DNA of 15,606 nucleotides from Pirellulaceae bacterium (GTDB taxonomy: Bacteria > Planctomycetota > Planctomycetia > Pirellulales > Pirellulaceae), in NCBI GenBank assembly GCA_022448645.1, contig JAKVBZ010000085.1, forward strand, positions 7,055 through 22,660, written 5' to 3'. Positions 7,202 to 14,983 of the stretch are shown here, one piece after another. Both the position numbers and the translations under genes were made by a program. The notes under the pieces were generated by a model. The model was not told the DNA's origin. It was given only the letters and a program-made list of their open reading frames with translations, and did no database searches. Within the stretch, counting starts at the first letter, position 1. The number at the start of each line of letters is the position of its first letter.

Positions 7202-8032
7202 TTATGACTTCCTACGCCGACGAGCGGCAAGTACCATACCTATGCCGACCACCGTTAACAAATACGAGGTCGGTTCGGGCACCAATGCCGCAACCTCGCT
7301 GGCGCTAAGTTCATGATCATAGATGCGGATATCGTCCAGCAAACCATTGAATGTCCGAGAAGAAAGCTGGTCGTCCGTTCCAAATCGCAGATTATTGCCG
7401 TTGGAGGTAGCCTTACCAATCCAAGATGATTCCGGCGCGCCGTAGCTCGGGCCTCCCGTGAGACGACGCGTGTCCACCTGAACGCCATCGAAGTAGAGCG
7501 TATTCTCAAAACTCGTGCCGTTGTACGTCACGGCAATGTGATGCCAATCCAAGTCATCGGCGGGGTAGACGTCAATGCTTGAACCTTGTCCATCTTGGCC
7601 TTGATCGGCGTGACGACAGCAATACGACAGGTGATTGGCACCCCACGAACCATATTGGAACGTTAGTCCCTTGTTGGAATGTCCCTGGGAAAAGGGAACG
7701 TGCAAGCCGCCATTTGTATAGTCCTGGTTACTCTTCATCCAGAATGCGAAGGTACGGTCTTGGTCTTCCGCTTCTGGGATCGTTGCCTGGTTCGTACTGA
7801 TATTGGAATCAGCAGCCCCTGAAAAACTAAACGCCTGTCCCAGACCTGGTTGGCTGGCTGCATAGGACACTCCGCCTGCTTCAACACCGTCATGATTACC
7901 GACCGAATCGTTGGCGTTCCCTTCGGCTTCGTAGTGGTGGATCAACGCAGCCTGCGCCATACCACCGACAAATAACACAGTCAAAGTTATTGCGAAACAA
8001 GCACTTTTTTGGATTACATTGAGACACGTCAT
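7202..8032 (-). CDS. LamG-domain protein with PEP-CTERM sorting signal (copy 2)
   Basis: 276 residues. AAGGAG (8041-8046 on the complement) sits 8 bases before ATG 8032. Residues 1-28 form a signal peptide ending GGMAQA. The middle, about 31-245, is a LamG/concanavalin-like domain (FAFWMKSNQDYTNGG near 92-106, DWHHIAVTYNG, LYFDGVQVDTRR, GLLDDIRIYDHELS), the usual order of strands in this family. The C-terminus, VPEPTSYLLTVVGIGMV then a cluster of Arg/Lys, is a clear PEP-CTERM signal for exosortase processing, so the product is probably delivered to the outer surface or matrix. It is a paralogue of the truncated gene at the left edge. No convincing promoter was found in front of it. The ligand is not known. 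Confidence 0.92.
   Translation of the reverse strand: MTCLNVIQKSACFAITLTVLFVGGMAQAALIHHYEAEGNANDSVGNHDGVEAGGVSYAASQPGLGQAFSFSGAADSNISTNQATIPEAEDQDRTFAFWMKSNQDYTNGGLHVPFSQGHSNKGLTFQYGSWGANHLSYCCRHADQGQDGQGSSIDVYPADDLDWHHIAVTYNGTSFENTLYFDGVQVDTRRLTGGPSYGAPESSWIGKATSNGNNLRFGTDDQLSSRTFNGLLDDIRIYDHELSASEVAALVPEPTSYLLTVVGIGMVLAARRRRKS
7668..7948 (-). repeat. Direct repeat, right copy (LamG coding duplication)
   Basis: This is the counterpart of 1-281, same orientation, 7667 bases apart. Differences are mostly silent: 5 of 93 mature residues change. Confidence 0.9.
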
Positions 8033-8373
8033 TAACTTTTCTCCTTGTTTAAAATGGGTTCAGGTCAGAGTTGGCACGCCCAAGGCAGAATCCGATGAGC
8101 TAAAATAATGACAATCACTCGTACCAAACACACCTGCTGTCACACAGCGGCGAGACATCAGGTGCCATCTTTCGTAATGGGGCACGAGCGAAGTCAAAAA
8201 TACGTTGTTTAGAAGACGCAAAATTAAACTGTTTACCAATTAAACAAACTAATCTCTCGGTTTGGCACCGTCAATATGCGCAGTAGAAAGATTTCCATTT
8301 TGGTGCCCAGAACAGTTTCAAATGGCCAAAATGTCTTGCTTTGAGACAAAATTGCTGGTTTTGGAGTTGCTCT

Positions 8374-8431
8374 AAATGGTAACCCGCTATGTACGAGAAA
8401 GAGTGACATTGCCTACATCCCTCGTTGAGGG
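8374..8431 (+). repeat. Dispersed intergenic repeat (AAATGGTAACCCGC), copy 1
   Basis: AAATGGTAACCCGC at 8374-8387 is identical to 11514-11527. 31 bases on there is a perfect small hairpin CCCTC-GTT-GAGGG (8419-8431), similar in style to the hairpins at 2435 and 2484. A 60-codon frame across it (8376-8558) has no protein-like features. Otherwise 8033-8853 contains the LamG leader and no gene I can support. Confidence 0.5.
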
Positions 8432-8541
8432 CCCGTTGATGGAATGGCGGTCAACGATGATATCCACAGACCGTAACGCCTGGGGTTGCGATTTTTACGG
8501 AAAAAAGTTGTTAGCGTCACATCTGGGTCGCCAGCCGAGGA

Positions 8542-8571
8542 TAGACTCTTTCACTTGAACTGATGTAAAAT
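8542..8571 (+). promoter_or_regulatory. Tentative promoter for the cytochrome-DUF1501-oxidoreductase cluster
   Basis: TAGACT (8542-8547) and TAAAAT (8566-8571) are spaced by 18 bases. This would imply a leader of about 275 bases before the start at 8854. The -35 match is weak. Confidence 0.25.
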
Positions 8572-8853
8572 AGGAACCTCGGCTTCGATGCACGCCCGAC
8601 GGAGAATCGCGACCCAAGATTTGGGAAATCTTAGTTGGACGGCGCTACTTTTGTCGTGCTAATATTCTCGACCGTAAACACGTCGTAGGCACAAATGTGG
8701 CGCTGCCCAACTACACCAACGTCACGGTACACCAATGGCGCACCAAAGTGACACTGTCCATCTTGACGACATCCAAGTACGGGCTGGCCATCATTGGCGG
8801 TCCCCAGGCTCAGCTTCGATGATTGGCGTGTCAAGCCATGCCGAAAGCGCTCG

Positions 8854-11445
8854 ATGATACGATTTAGCATGCTGCTCGTGTTGATCTTTGCGGCAAACGC
8901 TGCGGCCCAGGATCCGGCCCAGGTCCTGTTTGAGCGCGACATTCAACCGGTTCTGCGTGTGCGGTGTATGTCTTGTCACGGTTTGGAGGATCGTCAGGGT
9001 GACCTCGACATGCGTACCGTCGAGTTGCTGCTCCGGGGCGGGAAGTCCGGCACTGCCATTGTGCCGGGAGATGCTTCGTCGAGCCTGATCTACCAACGCA
9101 TTCTGGACGACTCCATGCCGCCAGCTGGTGAATTGCGTTTGCCGGAAGAGAAGCAACAACTCATCAAGGACTGGCTTGATCAAGGAGCCCGGACAAAAGG
9201 TGTCCCGGAAATTATGGAAAGGTCGATCGATGTCTCAGACCGAGGTCACTGGTCTTTCAAGTCGTTAAACCGCCCGAAAGTTCCCGATATCAGTGATCCT
9301 TCGCTTGTCAGGACGCCGATTGACCGTTTTCTGCTAGAGAAACTGGCGCTTGATGGACTTTCCTATTCGCCGGTGGCCGATCGACGCACCTGGATTCGAC
9401 GACTCAGTTTCGACATCACTGGTTTACCACCTACGTCGAGCGAAATCCTCGCATTCGAATTGGACGAGGGCGAGGGATCCTACAAGCGCGCCATCGACCA
9501 ACTTCTCGACAAGCCGCAGTTTGGGGAACGCTGGGGACGACATTGGCTGGACGCTGCCGGCTACGTGGACACCATCGGCGACGATACCGATGCAACCATA
9601 GGCAAAGTGGCGAAGGGAAAATGGCGCTATCGTGACTGGGTCGTCCGTAGCTTGAACCAGAACAAGCCTTTTGATCAATTCGTGCAAGAACAGGTTGCCG
9701 GTGACGAAATGGTCGATTGGCGATCGGCCGAAGAGTTCGACGAACGTACGACCGACTTACTGATTGCTACGACGTTCCTGCGCAGCTCGGCAGACGAAAC
9801 CATTCAAGATGTACTGAATACGGCCGTGACGCGGCACGAAGTCGCTCAACGGACAATGGAAGTAACTTTTAATTGCTTGCTGGCACTGACCATGAATTGT
9901 GCCCGCTGTCACGACCACAAATACGACCCGATCGGCCAAGTCGACTATTACAGTTTGTTGGCTAATTTCACTCCCGCTTTTGACCCCCAGGCGTGGTTGA
10001 CTCCAAAAGAGCGTGAGCTGCCCGATATTCCGCCGAAACAACTGGCTCAATTCAAGCAGCACAATGCAGAAATTGACAAGCAGATCCAAGGCTTGGAATC
10101 GCAAAAAACCAAAGTCGTCGAGGCGGTTCAAGCTCGGGCTGTCGCAGAACGTTACCTGGCGATTCCCGAACCGATTCGCGCGGACGTGCGCAAGGCCATT
10201 GCAACACCGCAAGAGGAACGAAACCAGTTGCAGGCTTACCTGGCCGAAAAGTTTACTGAATCGGTTAGCGTCACCGCAGAGGAAGCCCAGAAACTGTTTC
10301 AGGAAGAAGACCAAAATGCGACCAAGAAACTGGATCAAGAGATTGGGCAGTTACGGTCCCGGCGGAAGAGCTGGGGATATATCCAAGCCGTCTACAATGT
10401 TGTTGACAGACCGCCGACCTACGTCTTGGTAAGGGGAAATCATGAACGGCCGGCACTCCAGGTTCACCCGCGGTCACCGCAGGTTCTTAGCCTGCCTGAG
10501 ACACACAATCTATTCGCACACGAATCCAAATCTCGGACTGTTTTGGTGCGGTGGCTTACTGATCGGGAGTCACCTGCTGCGGCGCTGATGGCGCGGGTGG
10601 TTGTGAATCGTGCGTGGCAGAAGTTATTCGGCCGTGGCCTTGTGGAGACCACGGACAATTTCGGTCGAAATGGTGCGACACCAAGTCATCCGGAGCTGTT
10701 GGAGTGGCTGGCTGCCGAGTTCGTCGAAAGTGGATGGGACTACAAACAACTCCTGCGGCTGATGGTCAACTCGCGAGTCTACTTGCAGCAGTCCAACTGG
10801 GACTCGCAAACGCATGAAGCCGATCCTGCCAATGTCCTGCTGGCCCGCATGCCGCTCCGGCAACTTGAATCGGAGGCCGTACGGGATGCCATCCTGCACG
10901 TGAGTGGTCAACTGAACTTGAAAATGGGCGGTTCGGCCGTGTCAACTTCTCCTCAACCGGATGGATTCGTAGTGGCATCCGGATCGGCGGACGCGCTCAA
11001 TCGGCGCTCGATGTACCTGTTGCAGCGACGACGCTACCACGAATCGTTTCTGGAATCATTTGGTCAGCCAGAACTGACTACCAATTGTACGGCGCGCAGG
11101 CCTACTGCTGTCGTTGGCCAATCCCTGGCGCAGCTGAACGGCGAATTTCTTTTCAATCAGTCGCAGGCATTTGCCAAACGAGTGATCGCCAGTCGTAAAG
11201 CTGACGAACCCGATCGGGATGATGGGCCGCAGGACGATATTGGCAAAGATATTGTGATGGCCTACCAACTGGCATTGGGTCGAACGCCCTCGAAAGAGGA
11301 AATGGTGTTCACGAAGGAGCTGGTGGAACAGCAGAAGCAAACATATGTCGACGCCGCCATTGCAGAAGATCAACTTTATGCGAGTGCATTCCGGCATCTG
11401 TGCCATATGTTACTATGTAGTAACGAGTTCCTTTATATTCATTAG
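8854..11445 (+). CDS. PSCyt1-DUF1549-DUF1553 multidomain cytochrome-like protein
   Basis: 863 residues from ATG 8854. The frame is open from TTG 8794, but only the internal Met gives a signal peptide (MIRFSMLLVLIFAANAAA|QD). Domains: planctomycete cytochrome c (PSCyt1), about 25-115, with one haem-binding motif C38-M-S-C-H42 and a later DDSMPP whose Met may be the distal ligand; DUF1549 (PSCyt2), about 135-370, with RRLSFDITGLPPTSSEI, FGERWGRHWLDAAGY and the second CxxCH (CARCHDHKYDPIG); a Gln/Glu/Lys-rich probably coiled segment near 400-500; and DUF1553 (PSD1), about 570-830 (NRAWQKLFGRGLVET, DNFGRNGATPSHPELL). These proteins are abundant in planctomycetes, exported, and usually paired with DUF1501, as here. 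A role in electron transfer or extracellular substrate breakdown is inferred; the substrate is unknown. Confidence 0.93.
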   Translation: MIRFSMLLVLIFAANAAAQDPAQVLFERDIQPVLRVRCMSCHGLEDRQGDLDMRTVELLLRGGKSGTAIVPGDASSSLIYQRILDDSMPPAGELRLPEEKQQLIKDWLDQGARTKGVPEIMERSIDVSDRGHWSFKSLNRPKVPDISDPSLVRTPIDRFLLEKLALDGLSYSPVADRRTWIRRLSFDITGLPPTSSEILAFELDEGEGSYKRAIDQLLDKPQFGERWGRHWLDAAGYVDTIGDDTDATIGKVAKGKWRYRDWVVRSLNQNKPFDQFVQEQVAGDEMVDWRSAEEFDERTTDLLIATTFLRSSADETIQDVLNTAVTRHEVAQRTMEVTFNCLLALTMNCARCHDHKYDPIGQVDYYSLLANFTPAFDPQAWLTPKERELPDIPPKQLAQFKQHNAEIDKQIQGLESQKTKVVEAVQARAVAERYLAIPEPIRADVRKAIATPQEERNQLQAYLAEKFTESVSVTAEEAQKLFQEEDQNATKKLDQEIGQLRSRRKSWGYIQAVYNVVDRPPTYVLVRGNHERPALQVHPRSPQVLSLPETHNLFAHESKSRTVLVRWLTDRESPAAALMARVVVNRAWQKLFGRGLVETTDNFGRNGATPSHPELLEWLAAEFVESGWDYKQLLRLMVNSRVYLQQSNWDSQTHEADPANVLLARMPLRQLESEAVRDAILHVSGQLNLKMGGSAVSTSPQPDGFVVASGSADALNRRSMYLLQRRRYHESFLESFGQPELTTNCTARRPTAVVGQSLAQLNGEFLFNQSQAFAKRVIASRKADEPDRDDGPQDDIGKDIVMAYQLALGRTPSKEEMVFTKELVEQQKQTYVDAAIAEDQLYASAFRHLCHMLLCSNEFLYIH

Positions 11446-11513
11446 ATCGCGTTTTCAAACGATGGTAACGCGATAAGTAAGTTTGAAATTGCGATAACAT
11501 GGTTTTTCGCCGG

Positions 11514-11573
11514 AAATGGTAACCCGCAGCGTTAGCGAAGGATGAAGTCAACGTCGGTATTCTCCTCGTTGAC
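11514..11573 (+). repeat. Dispersed intergenic repeat (AAATGGTAACCCGC), copy 2, with hairpin
   Basis: AAATGGTAACCCGC (11514-11527) is followed by AGCGTTAGCGAAGGATGAAG and a hairpin GTCAACG/CGTTGAC (11547-11553 with 11567-11573). The tail GGATGAAGTCA resembles the GGGTGATGTCA end of the repeat at 7029-7052. From memory, AACCCG(A/C)-GCG-t-AGCGAGGGA-like sequences are common in Rhodopirellula intergenic DNA. The element occupies most of the 296-base gap between the cytochrome and DUF1501 genes; a TTAAAATAGG at 11644-11653 could serve as a -10 box but has no good -35. Confidence 0.5.
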
Positions 11574-11741
11574 GCGCCGAGTTACGATGTGTCGCAACAT
11601 CAAGCTCATGCGTCGAATTGCGATCGCTAACACCCAAAGCGATTTAAAATAGGCTCTGACACTTGAGTTCAACCTGGCCTCACAAACACCTGCTTCCTGA
11701 AACTTGATCGCTCTTTAAAAGACCTCGAGGTCAATTCCCTC

Positions 11742-13136
11742 ATGTTAAGTCGCCGAGAGTTGTTGCAGAACAGTGGAATGGGATTCGGTGCTCTGGCATT
11801 GAATGCGATGTTGCATCGCACGACGTCAGCGGGGTCCAGCAGCAACACGCCGTCAGACGCCCATCATGCTCCTCGGGCAAAGTCGGTGATCTTCCTGATG
11901 CAGTCTGGTGGCGCAAGTCAAATGGATTTGTTCGATCCCAAGCCGGTGCTGCAGAGGTTGGGTGGCCAGACGTATGTCGATAAAGTGGAAATGTTTCAGC
12001 CGGGTAGTGAAAAAAATGTCTTGCTGGCATCGCCTTGGAAGTTCAAGAAATATGGCGCATGCGGGATGGATTTTTCCGAAGCCATACCTCACACGGCTCG
12101 CCACGCGGACGATATTTGCATGGTGCGGTCGATGTACACCGGCCATAACAATCACACCGAAGCGCTGGTGATGATTACCAGCGGCAAGATCTTTCCAGGC
12201 CGTCCGACTTGGGGATCGTGGATCAGCTACGCGCTGGGAAGCGAAAACGAAAACCTGCCCGCCTTTGTCGTACTACGGGATCCAGATGGTTACCCGGGTA
12301 CCGGGTCCACGCTCTGGCAAAACGGCTGGCTACCGGCCGTGCACCGTGGCACGGAGTTTAGCTCCCAGGGAAGTCCGGTGTTGAACTTGGCCCCACATCA
12401 GCAACCACTCGCCGGGACACGAGAAACCGACTTGGAATTTCTGCAGCAGCTCAATCGCCAACATCAGGAGAAGTACCCAGTAAATTCGTTGCTGGATGCA
12501 CGGATCCGGAACTTTGAGTTGGCGGCCCGGATGCAGCTGGCTGCTGTGGACACTCTCGATGTCGAGCAGGAATCCGAAGCAACACAGAAACTGTACGGTT
12601 TAGATAACCCGACCACCGCAGGCTACGGACGCCGGTTGTTGATGGCTCGTCGCATGATCGAATCGGGTGTACGCTTCATCCAAGTGTTTGCGGAACGTGG
12701 CAATCCGTGGGACAGTCATACTGACGTGGACGGTGAGATCCGTCGTATTTCTGGTGTCACGGATTTCTCGGTGTCCGCATTGCTCACCGACTTAAAACAG
12801 CGTGGTTTGCTGGACGAGACCATCGTTGTCTGGACTGGTGAATTTGGTCGGCTGCCGGTATCCCAAAATGGCAAGGGACGAGATCACAATCGCAACGCGT
12901 TTACGTTGTTGCTAGCCGGTGGTGGTTTCAAACCTGGTTATATTTACGGCACCACGGATGATGTCGGTTACAAAGCCGTCGAGGGGAGAGTGAGCGTGCC
13001 AGATATGTTCGCCACCGTCATGCATCAGCTGGGAATCGATCATGATGCGTTGACCTACGAACATCACGGTCGACCGGAGACACCGACCGATTCGGTCGTT
13101 ACCGATGCGCGGGTTGTTCGAGAACTGTTGGCATGA
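11742..13136 (+). CDS. DUF1501 family exported protein (Tat signal)
   Basis: 464 residues from ATG 11742. The N-terminus SRRELLQNSGMGFGALALNA is a twin-arginine signal, so the protein is exported folded. DUF1501 spans nearly the whole mature chain and is related to the alkaline phosphatase/sulfatase superfamily. Recognisable family segments are FLMQSGGASQMDLFDPKP near 50-68, MVRSMYTGHNNHTEALVMITSG, RRLLMARRMIESGVRFIQV, WDSHTDVDG, WTGEFGRLPVSQNGKGRDHN and PDMFATVMHQLGID. The Asp/His-rich positions (D-H-N, G-E-F-G-R) are probable metal ligands by analogy with that superfamily. The family normally follows a DUF1549/DUF1553 gene, as here, but the 296-base repeat-containing gap is larger than is usual for this pair. 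The reaction is unknown. Confidence 0.93.
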   Translation: MLSRRELLQNSGMGFGALALNAMLHRTTSAGSSSNTPSDAHHAPRAKSVIFLMQSGGASQMDLFDPKPVLQRLGGQTYVDKVEMFQPGSEKNVLLASPWKFKKYGACGMDFSEAIPHTARHADDICMVRSMYTGHNNHTEALVMITSGKIFPGRPTWGSWISYALGSENENLPAFVVLRDPDGYPGTGSTLWQNGWLPAVHRGTEFSSQGSPVLNLAPHQQPLAGTRETDLEFLQQLNRQHQEKYPVNSLLDARIRNFELAARMQLAAVDTLDVEQESEATQKLYGLDNPTTAGYGRRLLMARRMIESGVRFIQVFAERGNPWDSHTDVDGEIRRISGVTDFSVSALLTDLKQRGLLDETIVVWTGEFGRLPVSQNGKGRDHNRNAFTLLLAGGGFKPGYIYGTTDDVGYKAVEGRVSVPDMFATVMHQLGIDHDALTYEHHGRPETPTDSVVTDARVVRELLA

Positions 13137-13160
13137 GATTCAACGCCTTCAGAGTGTGAC

Positions 13161-14492
13161 ATGAAGCAGCTGAAACCAACCCGTCGCCAATTCGTTGCAA
13201 CGTCCGCAGCGACCTTCATGCCTTATGTCTTTACCCCCCAGGCCCACGCGTCTGACGAGCCGAAGAGCAAGAACGACCGCTTGACCATCGGCGCCATCGG
13301 CATGAGACATCGCGGCTCCTTTGTAACACACAAAGCTCTCCCCTATGGCGATGTGGTGGCCCTTTGCGATGTGGACCAACAGATTGCCGAAAAGGCCAAG
13401 GAGGAATTTGGCGGTAAGGCCGACCTGTACGAAGACTATCGGGCCCTGCTCGATCGCCAGGACATTGACGTGGTGATCATTGCTACGCCCGACCACTGGC
13501 ATGCGGTCCAGGCAATCGATGCTTGTTTTGCTGAGAAGGATGTGTTTCTGGAGAAGCCGTTGGCTTTGACGATCGATGAAGGAAAGCTGCTCTGCAAGGT
13601 AGTGAAACAGACGGGTCGTGTCGTTCAGGTGGGCAATTGGCGACGCAGCGATCCAATTTTTCGCCAGGCGTGCGAAATGGTTCGTGCCGGTCGACTTGGC
13701 CAAGTTCAAAAAGTGATTGTCACCATGGGAAAGAACGAAACCGGCGGGCCGTTTGTCACGAAAGAACCGCCCGCGCACCTCAATTGGGATATGTGGCTTG
13801 GCCAAGCGCCCCTGGTCCCCTACTGCGCCGAGCGGTGTCATCACAACTTCCGCTGGTGGTTCGACTACGCCGGAGGACAGATGACCGATTGGGGGGCTCA
13901 TTTCCTGGACATCGCCCAATGGGGCCTTGGCATGGATGACTCAGGCCCGGTGGAAATCGACAGCCAGGCGACGTTTCCTGAAATCGAAAACGGTTATGAC
14001 GTGCCAACCCGATATTGGGCCCGGCTAACCTACGCCGGCGGTATCGATGTGATTGTCGACGACAGCCAAACTCGCTATGGCATCATGTTTGAAGGAGACA
14101 AAGGACGGATATTCGTCAACGATGGAGGCGTCTTCGGTATGCCCGTCGATCAGCTCAAGGACAATCCATTGCCGCCCGAAGACTACAAGCTTTACGCCCA
14201 CGACGATCTTTCCTACGAGCCCAAGCGTGGAAGTAGTCTCGCACCGGAAAACCACGTGCGAAATTTTGTGGACTGTGTCAAATCGGGGAACACCCCAATC
14301 TCCAGCGTCGACAGTCAGCACCGCACCGCCAGTTTGTGTCATCTGGGTAATCTATCCATGCGGCTCGGGCGCAAGTTGACATGGGATCCACATGGTGAGC
14401 AGTTTGTTGGTGATGACGAAGCTGACCAGTGGCTCTCCCGAACTCAACGCGAGCCATATCAAATATCGAGTCGTGGGTCCTCAAAAACCTGA
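13161..14492 (+). CDS. Tat-exported Gfo/Idh/MocA family oxidoreductase
   Basis: 443 residues from ATG 13161, 24 bases after the DUF1501 stop, so probably co-transcribed. TRRQFVATSAATFM is a twin-arginine signal, which suits export with bound cofactor. A Rossmann NAD(P)-binding fold covers about 41-165, with the nucleotide loop GAIGMRHRG (44-52), acidic VALCDVD, ATPDHWH (109-115) and the family motif E131-K-P133. The C-terminal dimerisation/substrate domain contains HHNFRWWFDYAGGQMTDWGA and ENHVRNFVDCVKSG, the usual features of planctomycete exported members. These enzymes typically oxidise or isomerise sugars or cyclic polyols. The last residues (SSRGSSKT) look like a nonconserved tail. The substrate cannot be read from sequence, but the neighbours suggest an extracellular carbohydrate-type compound. 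Confidence 0.93.
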   Translation: MKQLKPTRRQFVATSAATFMPYVFTPQAHASDEPKSKNDRLTIGAIGMRHRGSFVTHKALPYGDVVALCDVDQQIAEKAKEEFGGKADLYEDYRALLDRQDIDVVIIATPDHWHAVQAIDACFAEKDVFLEKPLALTIDEGKLLCKVVKQTGRVVQVGNWRRSDPIFRQACEMVRAGRLGQVQKVIVTMGKNETGGPFVTKEPPAHLNWDMWLGQAPLVPYCAERCHHNFRWWFDYAGGQMTDWGAHFLDIAQWGLGMDDSGPVEIDSQATFPEIENGYDVPTRYWARLTYAGGIDVIVDDSQTRYGIMFEGDKGRIFVNDGGVFGMPVDQLKDNPLPPEDYKLYAHDDLSYEPKRGSSLAPENHVRNFVDCVKSGNTPISSVDSQHRTASLCHLGNLSMRLGRKLTWDPHGEQFVGDDEADQWLSRTQREPYQISSRGSSKT

Positions 14493-14983
14493 TCTCTTGG
14501 CACCTCCGCATGAAACAAGTCCGCTCTTTGTCGCGGTTGTTATCAGGTCGATTGCACGATCCAGACGAAACGATGGACATCCCCGTTTGCGTTTCAATCA
14601 AGTCGATCCGGTGTTCAGAAAACGGGAGCCGACCCTGCCAGCAGATTCTCCACGACGTGTGCAGCGGTCACCCGGTCTGATTTGTTTTCTGCTTGCGAAA
14701 TGTCCGCCAAAAGAGCGTGTCCCATGAACACCCGCATAACAAGGTCAATGACAACAACAGTCTGTCGAATTGGTAAGCTTCTAGTCGCAATTTTCTACCT
14801 CACGGAAATACTCGCATTCGACCGGCCCGGACAAGATTGTAGGCGAGTGCCAAAATCATACAGCAACCACGGTTTACGAAGAGACAAGCAACCTAACCAC
14901 GATGATATCAGCATATCTGACTTGTGCGTCAGTGGATTCAACGGGACACGAAATCGAGCGGCCGATGTTTGAACGGTGACTGT
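14493..14983. other. Non-coding gap with possible decayed minus-strand coding traces
   Basis: The gap lies between the convergent oxidoreductase and dockerin genes. No frame has a ribosome site plus recognisable product. On the minus strand, an open stretch ending in TGA at 14615-14617 reads MRVFMGHALLADISQAEN and onward to VVENLLAGSAPVF (40 codons from ATG 14737, open further upstream to a TAG near 14795). Another nearby frame contains MILALAYNLVRAGRMRV, reminiscent of the C-terminal part of DDE transposases. Both lack usable starts and may be chance or remnants. A weak inverted repeat ACCTGAT/ATCAGGT (14488-14494, 14542-14548) is not a convincing terminator. Confidence 0.3.

Noticed and set aside
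8376..8558. 60-codon plus-strand frame
   Set aside because: It begins inside the shared 14-base repeat, has no ribosome site and no protein-like pattern.
8631..8942. 103-codon minus-strand frame overlapping the cytochrome start
   Set aside because: Half of it is antisense to the well-supported signal peptide and haem region, and it matches no family I know.
9757..10338. 193-codon minus-strand frame inside the cytochrome gene
   Set aside because: It is antisense to the DUF1549 and coiled segment, whose family motifs are clear on the plus strand.
13149..13919. 256-codon minus-strand frame opposite the oxidoreductase gene
   Set aside because: It is a shadow of the strongly supported Gfo/Idh/MocA frame, produced by codon bias.
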